DNA of 5,738 nt from Porphyromonadaceae bacterium. GTDB taxonomy: Bacteria; Bacteroidota; Bacteroidia; Bacteroidales; UBA11471. The translations under genes were made by a program, and so were the position numbers. Of the stretch, positions 1-5,738 are shown piece after piece. How positions within the stretch are numbered: position 1 is the stretch's first letter; each line of letters opens with the position of its first letter. The stretch spans positions 1 through 5,738 of the forward strand of contig JAJQIP010000082.1 of the NCBI GenBank assembly GCA_021199145.1, in the 5' to 3' direction. The notes beneath the pieces were generated by a model that was not told where the DNA came from, did not search any database, and saw only the letters and a list, made by a program, of their open reading frames with translations.

Positions 1-2498
1 GAAAGGGAGTAACGATGTCCTGCCTGTGTGGGGAAAGTATAGAGAAAATAGTCTCCTTCTTGTCGGACAGAGATTTTCGCTCCTTTGATTGTAAGCGGAG
101 ATGCCGAACGGATGGTGCAGGGTTCTCCGGCCAAGGAACGTATCGTACCTTTGGTGATGCGGCCGTCGTGCCAGGAGAGGGAGAGGTCGAAGCCATTCCG
201 TCCTTTCAGACCCGAAACCTCCCCGGAGGACCAGGCGTCGGGCAGGGCCGGGAGGAGGTGCAACTCCCCCTGTTGACTTTGCAGTAGCATTTCGGTCATT
301 CCGGCCGTCGCACCGAAGTTTCCGTAAATCTGGAAAGGGGGATGGGCGTCGAAGAGGTTGGGATAGGTACCCCCTTTTCCCGCATTGGGAGTGCCGGGGC
401 CCACAGCGGTGAGGATGCTGCGAATCATCTGATAGGCGTGGTTACCGTCGAGCAGTCTCGCCCAGAAGTTTATCTTCCAGGCCTTGCTCCATCCAGTCCC
501 CCCGTCGCCCCGTCTTTCGAGGGTCCGCCGTGCCGCCGCCGCATAGCGGGGGGTGAAGAGCGGGGAAATTTCAGTCCCAGGATACAATCCGTACAGTTGG
601 GAGACGTGGCGGTGGTGAGGGTCGGTCTCTTCGTACTCGTCGTGCCACTCCAGAATTTCCCCGTGGCTCCCTATGCGGAGCGGATAGAGGCGGCCACTGG
701 CCTGTACCAGCGTATCCCGGAAAGCGGAGTCGATGCCCAAAACGGTCGAGGTCTCGATGAGGTGGCTGAAGAGGTCCCGGATAATCGACATATCCATAGT
801 TGACCCCATGGTGAGAGCGACCTCCTTACCATCGATGCGGTAGAGATTTTCGGGGGAGGTCGAGGGGACAGTAAGCAGAACCCCCTCCCTTTCGACCAAC
901 CAGTCGAGCGTGAAGTGGGCGGCGGCTTTCATGAGGGGATAGGCCTTCTCCCGCAAAAACTCCTTATCACGGGTATAGGCAAAATGTTCGTAGAGATGTC
1001 GGCACAACCAATTGCCGCCCATGTACCAATTGGCCCAGGAGGGGTCTCCTGTCTTTTCCCCCACCGTGTTGCTCATCGCCCAGATATCGGAATTCTGATG
1101 CGCCGTCCACCCTGTACAACGATAATACTCCCACGCCGTTTTCGAACCTGTCTGTGCCAGGTCGGCTATCCAGTCGAGTAATGCTTCGTGCATCTCCGGC
1201 AGGGAGGTCACTTCCGCCGGCCAATAGTTCATTTCGGTGTTGATGTTGAGGGTATAGTTGGAACTCCACGGTGCTTGCAGATAGGGGTTCCAAATCCCTT
1301 GCAAGTTAGCGGGAGGGCCTCCGGGACGGGAGGAGGAGATAAGCAGGTAGCGGCCATATTGGAAATAGAGACACTCCAACTGTGTGTCGGTACGGCCTTG
1401 GGTATAGGCCAGCAACCGGCGGTCGGTCGGTTCCTGCTGCAGGGAGTCAACCTCTTCGCCCAACGAGAGAGAGAAGCGGTCGAAAAGATTCTTGTAGTCG
1501 GCCGTATGTCGTTTTTTCAGGCTCTTGTAGGAGAGTGCCGCCGCTTTGTGCAGGGCCTCTTCTGCTGCCGCCTTTTCATCGATGCCCTCTGTGTCGGGAT
1601 ATTTGTCGAATCCGTTGAAACTCGTCTTCGCCGATAGCAGCAGGAGCACTTCGTTCGCCCCGTCGATATACATTCCAGTAGAGTCGACACGTATTTCACC
1701 CCCTGGAGCAGTCGCTTTCAAAGCGGTACGGAATCTCATTCCGGAGTGGCCGTTCTCTTCGTAGACCATCGGTTCTCGGTCAGCCGGAGTATAGTAGTCA
1801 GGGTCAATGCGCACCGGTGTAGTGCCTTGCATGGCCATTTCGTCAGCCGCAACCTGTTCCAGGGTATAGCGCAACGGTGAGGAGAGGGTAATCTGCAAGG
1901 AGAGGGCATGAGGGGATGAGGCGGTGAGGTGTATGGCCAGGACCTTGTCGGGGGCGGAGACGAAAATCTCCCGTTCGTAGGTGGTCCCCGCTATGGTGAA
2001 ACGAGTAGAAGAGAGGGCTGTCGAGATATCCAGTTCCCGAGAGTAACCGGTAACTTTCGCTCGGGGAAGCCGATAGGAGATACGTAGGTCTCCCAAAGGA
2101 AGGTAACTGGCACTGTAGGGTCCTTGCATCGCTTTGCAACCCTCAGCGGCGGTCGAAAAATCGCTGGAAAAGATGGCTTCCCGGATGAGGGGAAGAAAGT
2201 TGGGAGCTTCGCTGTTCAGGTTATCCTGTCGGGGACCGCCTGACCAGAGCGAAGATTCGTTGAGTTGAATCAATTCGTCGGCCACCTCTCCGAAAATCAT
2301 GGCACCGAGACGGCCGTTCCCTACAGGCAGAGCCTCGACCCACTCGCTGGCCGGTTTGTCGTATCGCAATTTCAAGTCGTTCCGGGCTGTAGTCTCTCCC
2401 AGGCAGACGAAGAGACCCGCAAGGAGGCAGAGGGTGCGCAACACCGTGGTGGGCCTTGAGTCTGTATGGGAGATGGGGGTGAACCGGAAAGACTTCAT
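1..2498 (-). CDS. Glycoside hydrolase family 95 (alpha-L-fucosidase-like), exported, C-terminus cut by window edge
   Basis: Reading the minus strand from ATG 2498 gives 832 codons with no stop. It ends at the left edge just after the usual GH95 end, so few residues are probably missing. GH95 enzymes remove terminal alpha-1,2-linked L-fucose, or L-galactose in some members, by an inverting mechanism. Residues 1-38 look like a signal peptide: a long n-region, a hydrophobic core LCLLAGLFVCLG and likely cleavage near TTA/RN. This suggests a periplasmic or surface location. Next come an N-terminal beta-sandwich (about 40-310), an (alpha/alpha)6 barrel (about 385-740) and a C-terminal beta domain containing LLPALPDAW (748-756). 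Family motifs seen are PGGPPANLQGIWN (392-404), NINTEMNYWP (418-427; N418 and N420 match the catalytic Asn pair of Bifidobacterium AfcA), PSTSPEN with acid candidate E550, and DPHHRHVSQ (626-634). Oddity: the usual FQIDGNFG reads FQIYGNFG (Y725). Fucose or galactose specificity cannot be decided. Family assignment is secure. Confidence 0.95.
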   Translation of the reverse strand, partial: MKSFRFTPISHTDSRPTTVLRTLCLLAGLFVCLGETTARNDLKLRYDKPASEWVEALPVGNGRLGAMIFGEVADELIQLNESSLWSGGPRQDNLNSEAPNFLPLIREAIFSSDFSTAAEGCKAMQGPYSASYLPLGDLRISYRLPRAKVTGYSRELDISTALSSTRFTIAGTTYEREIFVSAPDKVLAIHLTASSPHALSLQITLSSPLRYTLEQVAADEMAMQGTTPVRIDPDYYTPADREPMVYEENGHSGMRFRTALKATAPGGEIRVDSTGMYIDGANEVLLLLSAKTSFNGFDKYPDTEGIDEKAAAEEALHKAAALSYKSLKKRHTADYKNLFDRFSLSLGEEVDSLQQEPTDRRLLAYTQGRTDTQLECLYFQYGRYLLISSSRPGGPPANLQGIWNPYLQAPWSSNYTLNINTEMNYWPAEVTSLPEMHEALLDWIADLAQTGSKTAWEYYRCTGWTAHQNSDIWAMSNTVGEKTGDPSWANWYMGGNWLCRHLYEHFAYTRDKEFLREKAYPLMKAAAHFTLDWLVEREGVLLTVPSTSPENLYRIDGKEVALTMGSTMDMSIIRDLFSHLIETSTVLGIDSAFRDTLVQASGRLYPLRIGSHGEILEWHDEYEETDPHHRHVSQLYGLYPGTEISPLFTPRYAAAARRTLERRGDGGTGWSKAWKINFWARLLDGNHAYQMIRSILTAVGPGTPNAGKGGTYPNLFDAHPPFQIYGNFGATAGMTEMLLQSQQGELHLLPALPDAWSSGEVSGLKGRNGFDLSLSWHDGRITKGTIRSLAGEPCTIRSASPLTIKGAKISVRQEGDYFLYTFPTQAGHRYSL

Positions 2499-2521
2499 AA
2501 AGGGATAAAAAGGAATATCAA

Positions 2522-2552
2522 CAAAGATAAAAAGAAAAATCCATACAGCGAA
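2522..2552 (-). promoter_or_regulatory. Bacteroidota-type promoter for the GH95 gene
   Basis: On the minus strand, TATCTTTG (2529-2522) matches the TAnnTTTG -7 consensus. Exactly 19 bp upstream is TTCG (2552-2549), a 3/4 match to the -33 TTTG. The predicted start of transcription, near 2515, leaves a leader of about 17 nt before ATG 2498. This supports that ATG over the internal GTG at codon 19. No operator or riboswitch-like structure is evident. Confidence 0.7.
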
Positions 2553-2657
2553 GAGATATAGAGTTATCCCTATCGGATATTTTTCAAGAAGAGAAGCCGT
2601 AGAGTTACGGAATAGAGAGGGTTTCTCTTCCCTCAAGATAGAAAAAAAGGAAAAAAC

Positions 2658-2688
2658 TTTGCTCGTTGGATAAAAAATGGTACTTTTG
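2658..2688 (+). promoter_or_regulatory. Consensus Bacteroidota promoter for tRNA-Lys
   Basis: TTTG at 2658-2661, a 19-bp spacer, then TACTTTTG at 2681-2688. Both elements and the spacing match the Bacteroides consensus (TTTG / 19 bp / TAnnTTTG) perfectly. Transcription should start near 2695, a few bases before the mature tRNA 5' end at 2703, so 5' processing would remove only a short leader. Confidence 0.85.
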
Positions 2689-2702
2689 TTGCCGCAAAAA
2701 AT

Positions 2703-2775
2703 GACTCCGTAGCTCAGTTGGTAGAGCAAATGACTCTTAATCATTGGGTCGAGGGTTCGAGCCCCTCCGGGGTCA
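2703..2775 (+). tRNA. trnK: tRNA-Lys, anticodon CTT
   Basis: A full cloverleaf can be drawn by hand. The acceptor stem GACTCCG (2703-2709) pairs with CGGGGTC (2768-2774), with one T-G wobble. The D stem is GCTC/GAGC (2712-2715 with 2724-2727). The anticodon stem is AATGA/TCATT around the loop CTCTTAA (2734-2740), giving anticodon CTT, which reads the lysine codon AAG. The variable region is GGGTC. The T stem GAGGG/CCCTC encloses TTCGAGC. The discriminator base is A2775. The following bases are CAA, so the CCA tail is not encoded and must be added after transcription, as is usual in this phylum. The gene has its own consensus promoter and its own terminator, so it appears to be a single-gene unit. 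Confidence 0.98.
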
Positions 2776-2788
2776 CAAAGTTGCAAGG

Positions 2789-2829
2789 TCGTGCGAATCA
2801 ATGAAATAGCGGTTCGCACGATTTTTTTT
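2789..2829 (+). terminator. Intrinsic terminator of tRNA-Lys
   Basis: TCGTGCGAA (2789-2797) pairs perfectly with TTCGCACGA (2813-2821) as a 9-bp stem with a 15-nt loop. A run of eight T follows directly (2822-2829). It lies 13 nt after the tRNA and separates the tRNA transcript from the small gene at 2923. Confidence 0.9.
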
Positions 2830-2884
2830 GCTTTGTTCCGAAAAAAAGATGAGGGGAGGTGAACTACTTCTGAAAAAAAAGTGT

Positions 2885-2892
2885 TAAATTTG
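2885..2892 (+). promoter_or_regulatory. -7 element of a probable promoter for the 65-aa gene
   Basis: TAAATTTG matches the TAnnTTTG consensus. No good TTTG is present 19 bp upstream; the bases at 2862-2865 are AACT, so the -33 element is weak. Transcription would start near 2899, leaving a leader of about 24 nt before the ATG at 2923. The placement after the tRNA terminator fits an independent unit. Confidence 0.55.
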
Positions 2893-2922
2893 CGGAAGTA
2901 AGATAACCAAAGTCGTTGAAAT

Positions 2923-3120
2923 ATGGATTACAAAGAATTTATGTCGTTTGCACCGAAAGATTGTAAACCTACGGTAATCAGCAATGTATCGGATTATGCG
3001 AAAGCCAAGGCTGCCGTAGCCAAGAAATACGGGAAAGAGGTGAAAGACCTCACCTCGAGTGAAATAGAAGAGGCTCTCGGAAGAATGGGACTTAGTTTGC
3101 TGGACATCGATTTGCCGTAG
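2923..3120 (+). CDS. Small conserved-looking protein of unknown function, 65 aa
   Basis: I do not recognise a family. The frame runs from ATG 2923 to the TAG ending at 3120. The product is small, soluble-looking and rich in Lys, Ala and Glu, with no signal peptide, membrane segment or Cys pair (one Cys, at residue 14). The N-terminal part (about 1-20) contains Pro and Thr and could be loop or short strand. Residues about 23-58 look like two or more helices, with an alanine/lysine-rich AKAKAAVAKKYGKE segment and an acidic SSEIEEALGRMG segment. The tail, LSLLDIDLP, is hydrophobic and acidic. Support for a real gene: its own TAnnTTTG element, an A-rich leader, codon usage like the neighbours, and a position bounded by the tRNA terminator and the convergent rpsO terminator. 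No function is proposed. Confidence 0.75.
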   Translation: MDYKEFMSFAPKDCKPTVISNVSDYAKAKAAVAKKYGKEVKDLTSSEIEEALGRMGLSLLDIDLP

Positions 3121-3183
3121 TCGTCGGTCCTCGTCGCCTGTATCGTTTGGAGGGAAGCATTCTTCTCCAACGGAGATGGGCGG

Positions 3184-3227
3184 AAAAAAGAACACGGGGT
3201 GTGTTTCTGCAGAAACACACCCCGTGT
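3184..3227 (-). terminator. rpsO terminator: perfect 36-nt palindrome plus T tract
   Basis: Bases 3192-3227 form a perfect palindrome with two 18-nt arms and the centre at CTGCAG (3207-3212). Read on the minus strand, the hairpin begins 19 nt after the rpsO stop and is followed by TTCTTTTTT (3192-3184), a typical intrinsic terminator. On the plus strand the hairpin is followed by AGCGTTTG, which is a poor T tract. It may still block read-through from the 65-aa gene, but termination in that direction would be weaker. Confidence 0.88.
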
Positions 3228-3245
3228 AGCGTTTGTAAGGAAATT

Positions 3246-3515
3246 TTACCTTCTGAGCCCCAACTGTTGGACAATGGCACGGTAGCGCATAATGTCAATC
3301 TTCTCCAAGTAGTCGAGGAGACGACGGCGTTTACCTACCATAATTTTCAGGGAGCGAGCAGTTGTATGATCTTTGTGATTTGACTTCAAATGTTCCGTCA
3401 AATGAGAGATACGATAGGAAAATAATGCAATCTGGGACTCAGGGGAACCAGTATCAGTATTGTTCTTTCCGTACTTCTCAAAGATTTCCTTTTTTTTCTC
3501 TGCCGTTAAATACAT
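3246..3515 (-). CDS. rpsO: 30S ribosomal protein S15 (uS15)
   Basis: The 89-residue product has the normal length for bacterial uS15 and matches the family throughout. It has the N-terminal MYLTAEKKKEIFEKYG helix, NNTDTGSPESQIALFSYRI (the TGSPE-Q turn that precedes helix 2), HLTEHLKSNHKDH with the conserved histidines that contact 16S rRNA, then SLKIMVGKRRRLLDYLEK and the C-terminal LGLRR. uS15 is a primary binder of the central domain of 16S rRNA and nucleates the 30S platform. In many bacteria it also contacts 23S rRNA through an intersubunit bridge. The gene is transcribed alone, divergent from typA and convergent with the 65-aa gene. The leader of about 35 nt has AGGG about 8 nt before the ATG, only a weak Shine-Dalgarno resemblance. 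I see no clear autoregulatory fold in it. Confidence 0.99.
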   Translation of the reverse strand: MYLTAEKKKEIFEKYGKNNTDTGSPESQIALFSYRISHLTEHLKSNHKDHTTARSLKIMVGKRRRLLDYLEKIDIMRYRAIVQQLGLRR

Positions 3516-3556
3516 GTTTTTACCCTATTTTATGTTGAATGAAATGTTTGAGAGCG

Positions 3557-3587
3557 CAAAAGTAGCAAAAAATTCCTTTCCGCCAAG
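3557..3587 (-). promoter_or_regulatory. rpsO promoter
   Basis: On the minus strand, TACTTTTG (3564-3557) is an exact TAnnTTTG -7 element. It is preceded by a 19-bp spacer and CTTG (3587-3584), a 3/4 match to TTTG. The -7 octamer is identical to that of the tRNA-Lys promoter in this window. Predicted transcription start is near 3550. Confidence 0.78.
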
Positions 3588-3706
3588 AGATTCTTCCCAA
3601 AAAATTCACTCTATCGCTCCGAAAAGGTGAAAATTTTCTCCGGATGGGGTGAAAAAGGGATAAAATCTTTCTCTCTTCTCGGGAGATATTATCGTCTTTT
3701 TTGTCT

Positions 3707-3714
3707 TACCTTTG
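3707..3714 (+). promoter_or_regulatory. -7 element of the typA promoter
   Basis: TACCTTTG matches TAnnTTTG and lies 22 bp before the typA ATG. The predicted transcript starts near 3721, so the leader is only about 16 nt, mostly A and T. The bases 19 bp upstream (AGAT, 3684-3687) do not resemble TTTG, so the -33 element is weak or recognised differently. Confidence 0.6.
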
Positions 3715-3736
3715 CGGCGAAAAATTTTTTTAAGGT

Positions 3737-5539
3737 ATGCAGAGGCAAAATATTCGGAATATCGCTATCATCGCCCACGTCGACCATGGCAAAACTACGC
3801 TCGTCGACAAGATGTTGATGGCCGGCCGTCTTTTCCGAGACAACCAGCATGCAGGAGAGTTGATTCTCGACAACAATGACCTGGAACGGGAGCGGGGAAT
3901 AACTATCCTCTCCAAGAATGTCTCCATCCGATATAAGGATTGCAAGATAAACATTATCGATACACCGGGGCACGCCGATTTTGGTGGAGAGGTGGAGCGG
4001 GTGTTGAACATGGCCGACGGTTGCCTGTTGCTGGTCGATGCCTTTGAAGGCCCTATGCCGCAGACTCGCTTTGTCTTGCAAAAGGCCCTTCAAATCGGTT
4101 TGAAGCCTGTCGTGGTCATCAATAAGGTGGACAAGCAGAACTGCCGTCCCGATGAGGTACAGGAGATGGTCTTCGACCTGATGTTTAACCTTAACGCCAC
4201 GGAGGACCAGTTGGACTTCCCCACCATTTTCGGCTCGGCCAAACAGAATTGGATGTCGACCGACTGGCGTACCCCCACTCAGGATATTTCGGTATTGCTT
4301 GACACCATCTTGGAGAAAATTCCCGCTCCGGAGTATATAGAGGGACCTTCGCAGATTTTAATCACTTCGCTTGACTTCTCCTCCTACGTGGGTCGTATCG
4401 CCATAGGACGCATACACCGAGGCGAGTTGCGGGAAGGACAAGATATTGTGCTCTGCAAACGGGACGGTTCGATGGTGAAGCAGCGCATCAAGGAGTTGCA
4501 CATATTCGAGGGAATGGGGCGTACCCGTGTAGCCAGCGCCGCCTCAGGCGAGATTTGCGCCTTAGTGGGAATCGAGGGGTTTGAGATTGGCGACACCATC
4601 GCTGATGCCGAACATCCCGAAGCGTTGCCCCGCATCGCCATTGACGAACCTACCATGTCGATGACCTTTACCAACAACGATTCCCCTTTCTTCGGTCGAG
4701 AAGGGAAGTACATCACCTCCCGTCACATTGCCGAGCGGTTGGAGCGGGAGTTGGAGCGCAATTTAGCCTTGCGGGTGGAAAAGGGGCGTGAAGAGGGTAT
4801 GTGGACGGTCTATGGCCGTGGCGTGCTGCACCTCTCCATATTGATTGAAACCATGCGGCGTGAAGGATATGAGTTGCAGGTGGGTCAGCCGCAGGTCATC
4901 ATCAAGGAGATTGACGGGGTGAAATGCGAGCCGGTGGAGCAGCTTACCATCAATGTGCCTGAGGCCTATGCGAGCAAGATGATTGATATGGTGACCCGCC
5001 GCAAAGGAGACCTCCTCTCCATGGATACTCAAGGAGACCGTATCCACCTTGAATTTTCCATCCCCTCTCGGGGGATTATCGGGTTGCGTAACAATGTGCT
5101 CACCGCTTCGGCGGGCGAGGCCATCATGGCGCACCGCTTCCTGGAATACCAGCCCTGGAAAGGAGATATCGAACGGCGTACCAACGGTTCGCTTATCGCC
5201 ATGGAGGCGGGAACCGCCTATGCCTATGCCTTGGACAAGTTGCAGGACCGAGGCCGTTTCTTCATCTTCCCCCAAGAGGAGGTGTATGCCGGACAGGTGG
5301 TCGGTGAGAATGCCAAAGAGGGGGATATCGTGGTGAATGTGACCAAATCGAAGAAATTGACCAACATGCGGGCTTCGGGGTCGGACGAGAAGGCCCGGAT
5401 TATCCCGCCTGTGGTGATGAGTCTCGAAGAGTCGCTCGAATATATCAAAGAAGACGAGTACCTTGAGGTGACCCCACACCACCTTCGTATCCGTAAAATC
5501 ATTCTGGACGAGTTGGAGCGGAAACGTGCCGCCCGCTAA
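3737..5539 (+). CDS. typA: Translational GTPase TypA/BipA
   Basis: The 600-residue product is full length for TypA (about 600-615 aa). TypA is an EF-G/LepA-like GTPase that binds the 70S ribosome at the factor site. It is implicated in 50S assembly and in growth under cold or other stress. The GTPase domain (about 1-195) has every G motif: G1 AHVDHGKTT (13-21), G2 RGIT (53-56), G3 DTPGHADF (75-82) with catalytic His79, G4 NKVD (129-132) and G5 SAK (167-169). A beta-barrel domain II follows (about 200-290), then an EF-G domain III-like region (about 305-380, with TMSMTFTNNDSPFFGREG and GMWTVYGRGVLHLSILIETMRREGYEL), a domain V-like region containing SIPSRGIIGLRN, and the TypA-specific C-terminal domain with GTAYAYALDKLQDRG and NMRASGSDEK. 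ATG 3737 puts G1 at the usual distance from the N-terminus. No key residue is missing. The gene is divergent from rpsO and upstream of a metallo-hydrolase gene. Confidence 0.99.
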   Translation: MQRQNIRNIAIIAHVDHGKTTLVDKMLMAGRLFRDNQHAGELILDNNDLERERGITILSKNVSIRYKDCKINIIDTPGHADFGGEVERVLNMADGCLLLVDAFEGPMPQTRFVLQKALQIGLKPVVVINKVDKQNCRPDEVQEMVFDLMFNLNATEDQLDFPTIFGSAKQNWMSTDWRTPTQDISVLLDTILEKIPAPEYIEGPSQILITSLDFSSYVGRIAIGRIHRGELREGQDIVLCKRDGSMVKQRIKELHIFEGMGRTRVASAASGEICALVGIEGFEIGDTIADAEHPEALPRIAIDEPTMSMTFTNNDSPFFGREGKYITSRHIAERLERELERNLALRVEKGREEGMWTVYGRGVLHLSILIETMRREGYELQVGQPQVIIKEIDGVKCEPVEQLTINVPEAYASKMIDMVTRRKGDLLSMDTQGDRIHLEFSIPSRGIIGLRNNVLTASAGEAIMAHRFLEYQPWKGDIERRTNGSLIAMEAGTAYAYALDKLQDRGRFFIFPQEEVYAGQVVGENAKEGDIVVNVTKSKKLTNMRASGSDEKARIIPPVVMSLEESLEYIKEDEYLEVTPHHLRIRKIILDELERKRAAR

Positions 5540-5550
5540 TGTTAATCCTG

Positions 5551-5581
5551 CCGGCGGTTTTGTCCACCGGATTCTTTTTCT
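5551..5581 (+). terminator. Possible imperfect terminator after typA
   Basis: CCGGCGG (5551-5557) can pair with CCACCGG (5564-5570) with one C-A mismatch and a 6-nt loop. The T-rich ATTCTTTTTCTT follows. It is weaker than the tRNA and rpsO terminators, so partial read-through into the next gene is plausible. Confidence 0.45.
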
Positions 5582-5609
5582 TCCACCCTTATAAGGCGGT
5601 TTTTTGAGC

Positions 5610-5738
5610 ATGGATATACGATTTGTGAGTCTGGCCAGTGGCAGCAGTGGAAACTGTTACTATTTGGGAACAGACGATTACGGGATTCTTATCGATGCGG
5701 GCATTTCGGCTCTGAAAATCCGCAAGCGGCTGGCTTCG
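5610..5738 (+). CDS. MBL-fold metallo-hydrolase, YycJ/WalJ-like (N-terminal 43 codons only)
   Basis: The frame opens at ATG 5610 and runs to the right edge without a stop. The visible start, MDIRFVSLASGSSGNCYYLG followed by YGILIDAGISALKIRKRL, is the typical N-terminus of the YycJ/WalJ-type metallo-beta-lactamase-fold hydrolases: the SLASGSSGN strand-turn, then the ILIDAG strand. The metal-binding HxHxDH motif would lie further downstream, outside the window, so catalytic competence cannot be judged. Firmicute homologues are linked to the WalRK cell-wall regulon and have been described as nucleases; the role in Bacteroidota is less clear. The start is 70 nt after the typA stop, behind a weak hairpin. 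No TAnnTTTG element is seen in the gap, so co-transcription with typA is likely. Related subfamilies with the same N-terminus are the main alternative. Confidence 0.87.
   Translation, partial: MDIRFVSLASGSSGNCYYLGTDDYGILIDAGISALKIRKRLAS

Noticed and set aside
342..803. A 153-codon plus-strand frame within the GH95 gene
   Set aside because: It lies opposite the most conserved part of the GH95 barrel, and its low-complexity Pro/Gly/Arg-rich product is typical of an antisense shadow.
1..2498. GH95 as a frameshifted pseudogene, because no complete minus-strand open frame with a stop is found
   Set aside because: Codon-by-codon reading from 2498 to the edge shows one uninterrupted frame with family motifs in order. 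The missing stop is simply outside the window.
2555..2574. GATA-N12-TATC inverted repeat just upstream of the GH95 -33 box as a possible operator
   Set aside because: Four-base arms in A/T-rich DNA are expected by chance, and nothing else supports a binding site.
2617..2634. Short inverted repeat GAGGG / CCCTC in the GH95-tRNA intergenic region
   Set aside because: It is only five pairs with an 8-nt loop and no T tract in either direction. This is within chance for such a biased sequence.
2750..2830. tRNA-Lys 3' end as an integration (att) site for a mobile element
   Set aside because: No repeat of the tRNA 3' end, integrase gene or composition shift is seen. The tRNA is followed directly by its own terminator and ordinary genes.
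3147..3383. A 78-codon plus-strand frame spanning the palindrome and the 3' end of rpsO
   Set aside because: It reads through the rpsO terminator hairpin and antisense to rpsO; its sequence is partly the translated palindrome (CGVFLQKHTPCS-like), with no promoter.
3516..3550. Possible uS15 autoregulatory leader structure
   Set aside because: The predicted leader is only about 35 nt and A/T-rich, with no stable stem or pseudoknot visible by eye. Known S15-binding leaders vary, so this is absence of evidence only.
4763..5611. A 282-codon open frame on the minus strand inside typA
   Set aside because: It is wholly antisense to the conserved typA coding sequence, its translation resembles no known protein, and it has no promoter of the type seen elsewhere. 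It is a codon-bias shadow.

Overview
The window looks like core chromosome of a member of the Bacteroidota, most likely the order Bacteroidales. Three signs support this. Five promoter candidates carry the TAnnTTTG -7 element of that phylum, and three of them have a TTTG-like -33 element at exactly 19 bp. Start codons lack a clear Shine-Dalgarno sequence and are preceded by A-rich DNA. The tRNA gene does not encode its CCA end. Base composition is near-balanced and I cannot name the genus.

Layout, left to right. (1) 1-2498, minus strand: one long open frame for an exported glycoside hydrolase family 95 enzyme (alpha-L-fucosidase or alpha-L-galactosidase type). It runs off the left edge, but almost the whole protein (832 codons) is visible. 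(2) 2499-2702: a divergent intergenic region with a minus-strand promoter for the hydrolase and a textbook plus-strand promoter for the tRNA. (3) 2703-2775: tRNA-Lys with anticodon CTT, followed by a strong intrinsic terminator. (4) 2923-3120, plus: a 65-residue protein of unknown function with its own -7 element. (5) 3192-3227: a perfect 36-nt palindrome between convergent genes, which serves as the rpsO terminator. (6) 3246-3515, minus: rpsO (ribosomal protein uS15). (7) 3516-3736: a divergent promoter region. (8) 3737-5539, plus: typA/bipA, a ribosome-associated GTPase. (9) 5610-5738, plus: the first 43 codons of a YycJ/WalJ-like metallo-beta-lactamase-fold hydrolase.

The right two thirds is translation-related: a lysine tRNA, a small-subunit ribosomal protein and a translational GTPase, each apparently transcribed on its own. 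The hydrolase on the left is a glycan-degradation gene. No SusC/SusD pair, sulfatase or other hydrolase is visible next to it.

I found no mobile element, CRISPR array, or clear new system. The most interesting points are a Tyr in place of the usual Asp in the HPPFQI-D-GNFG motif of the hydrolase, the small unknown protein convergent with rpsO, and the 36-nt perfect palindrome between them. No gene-free stretch exceeds 300 bases.
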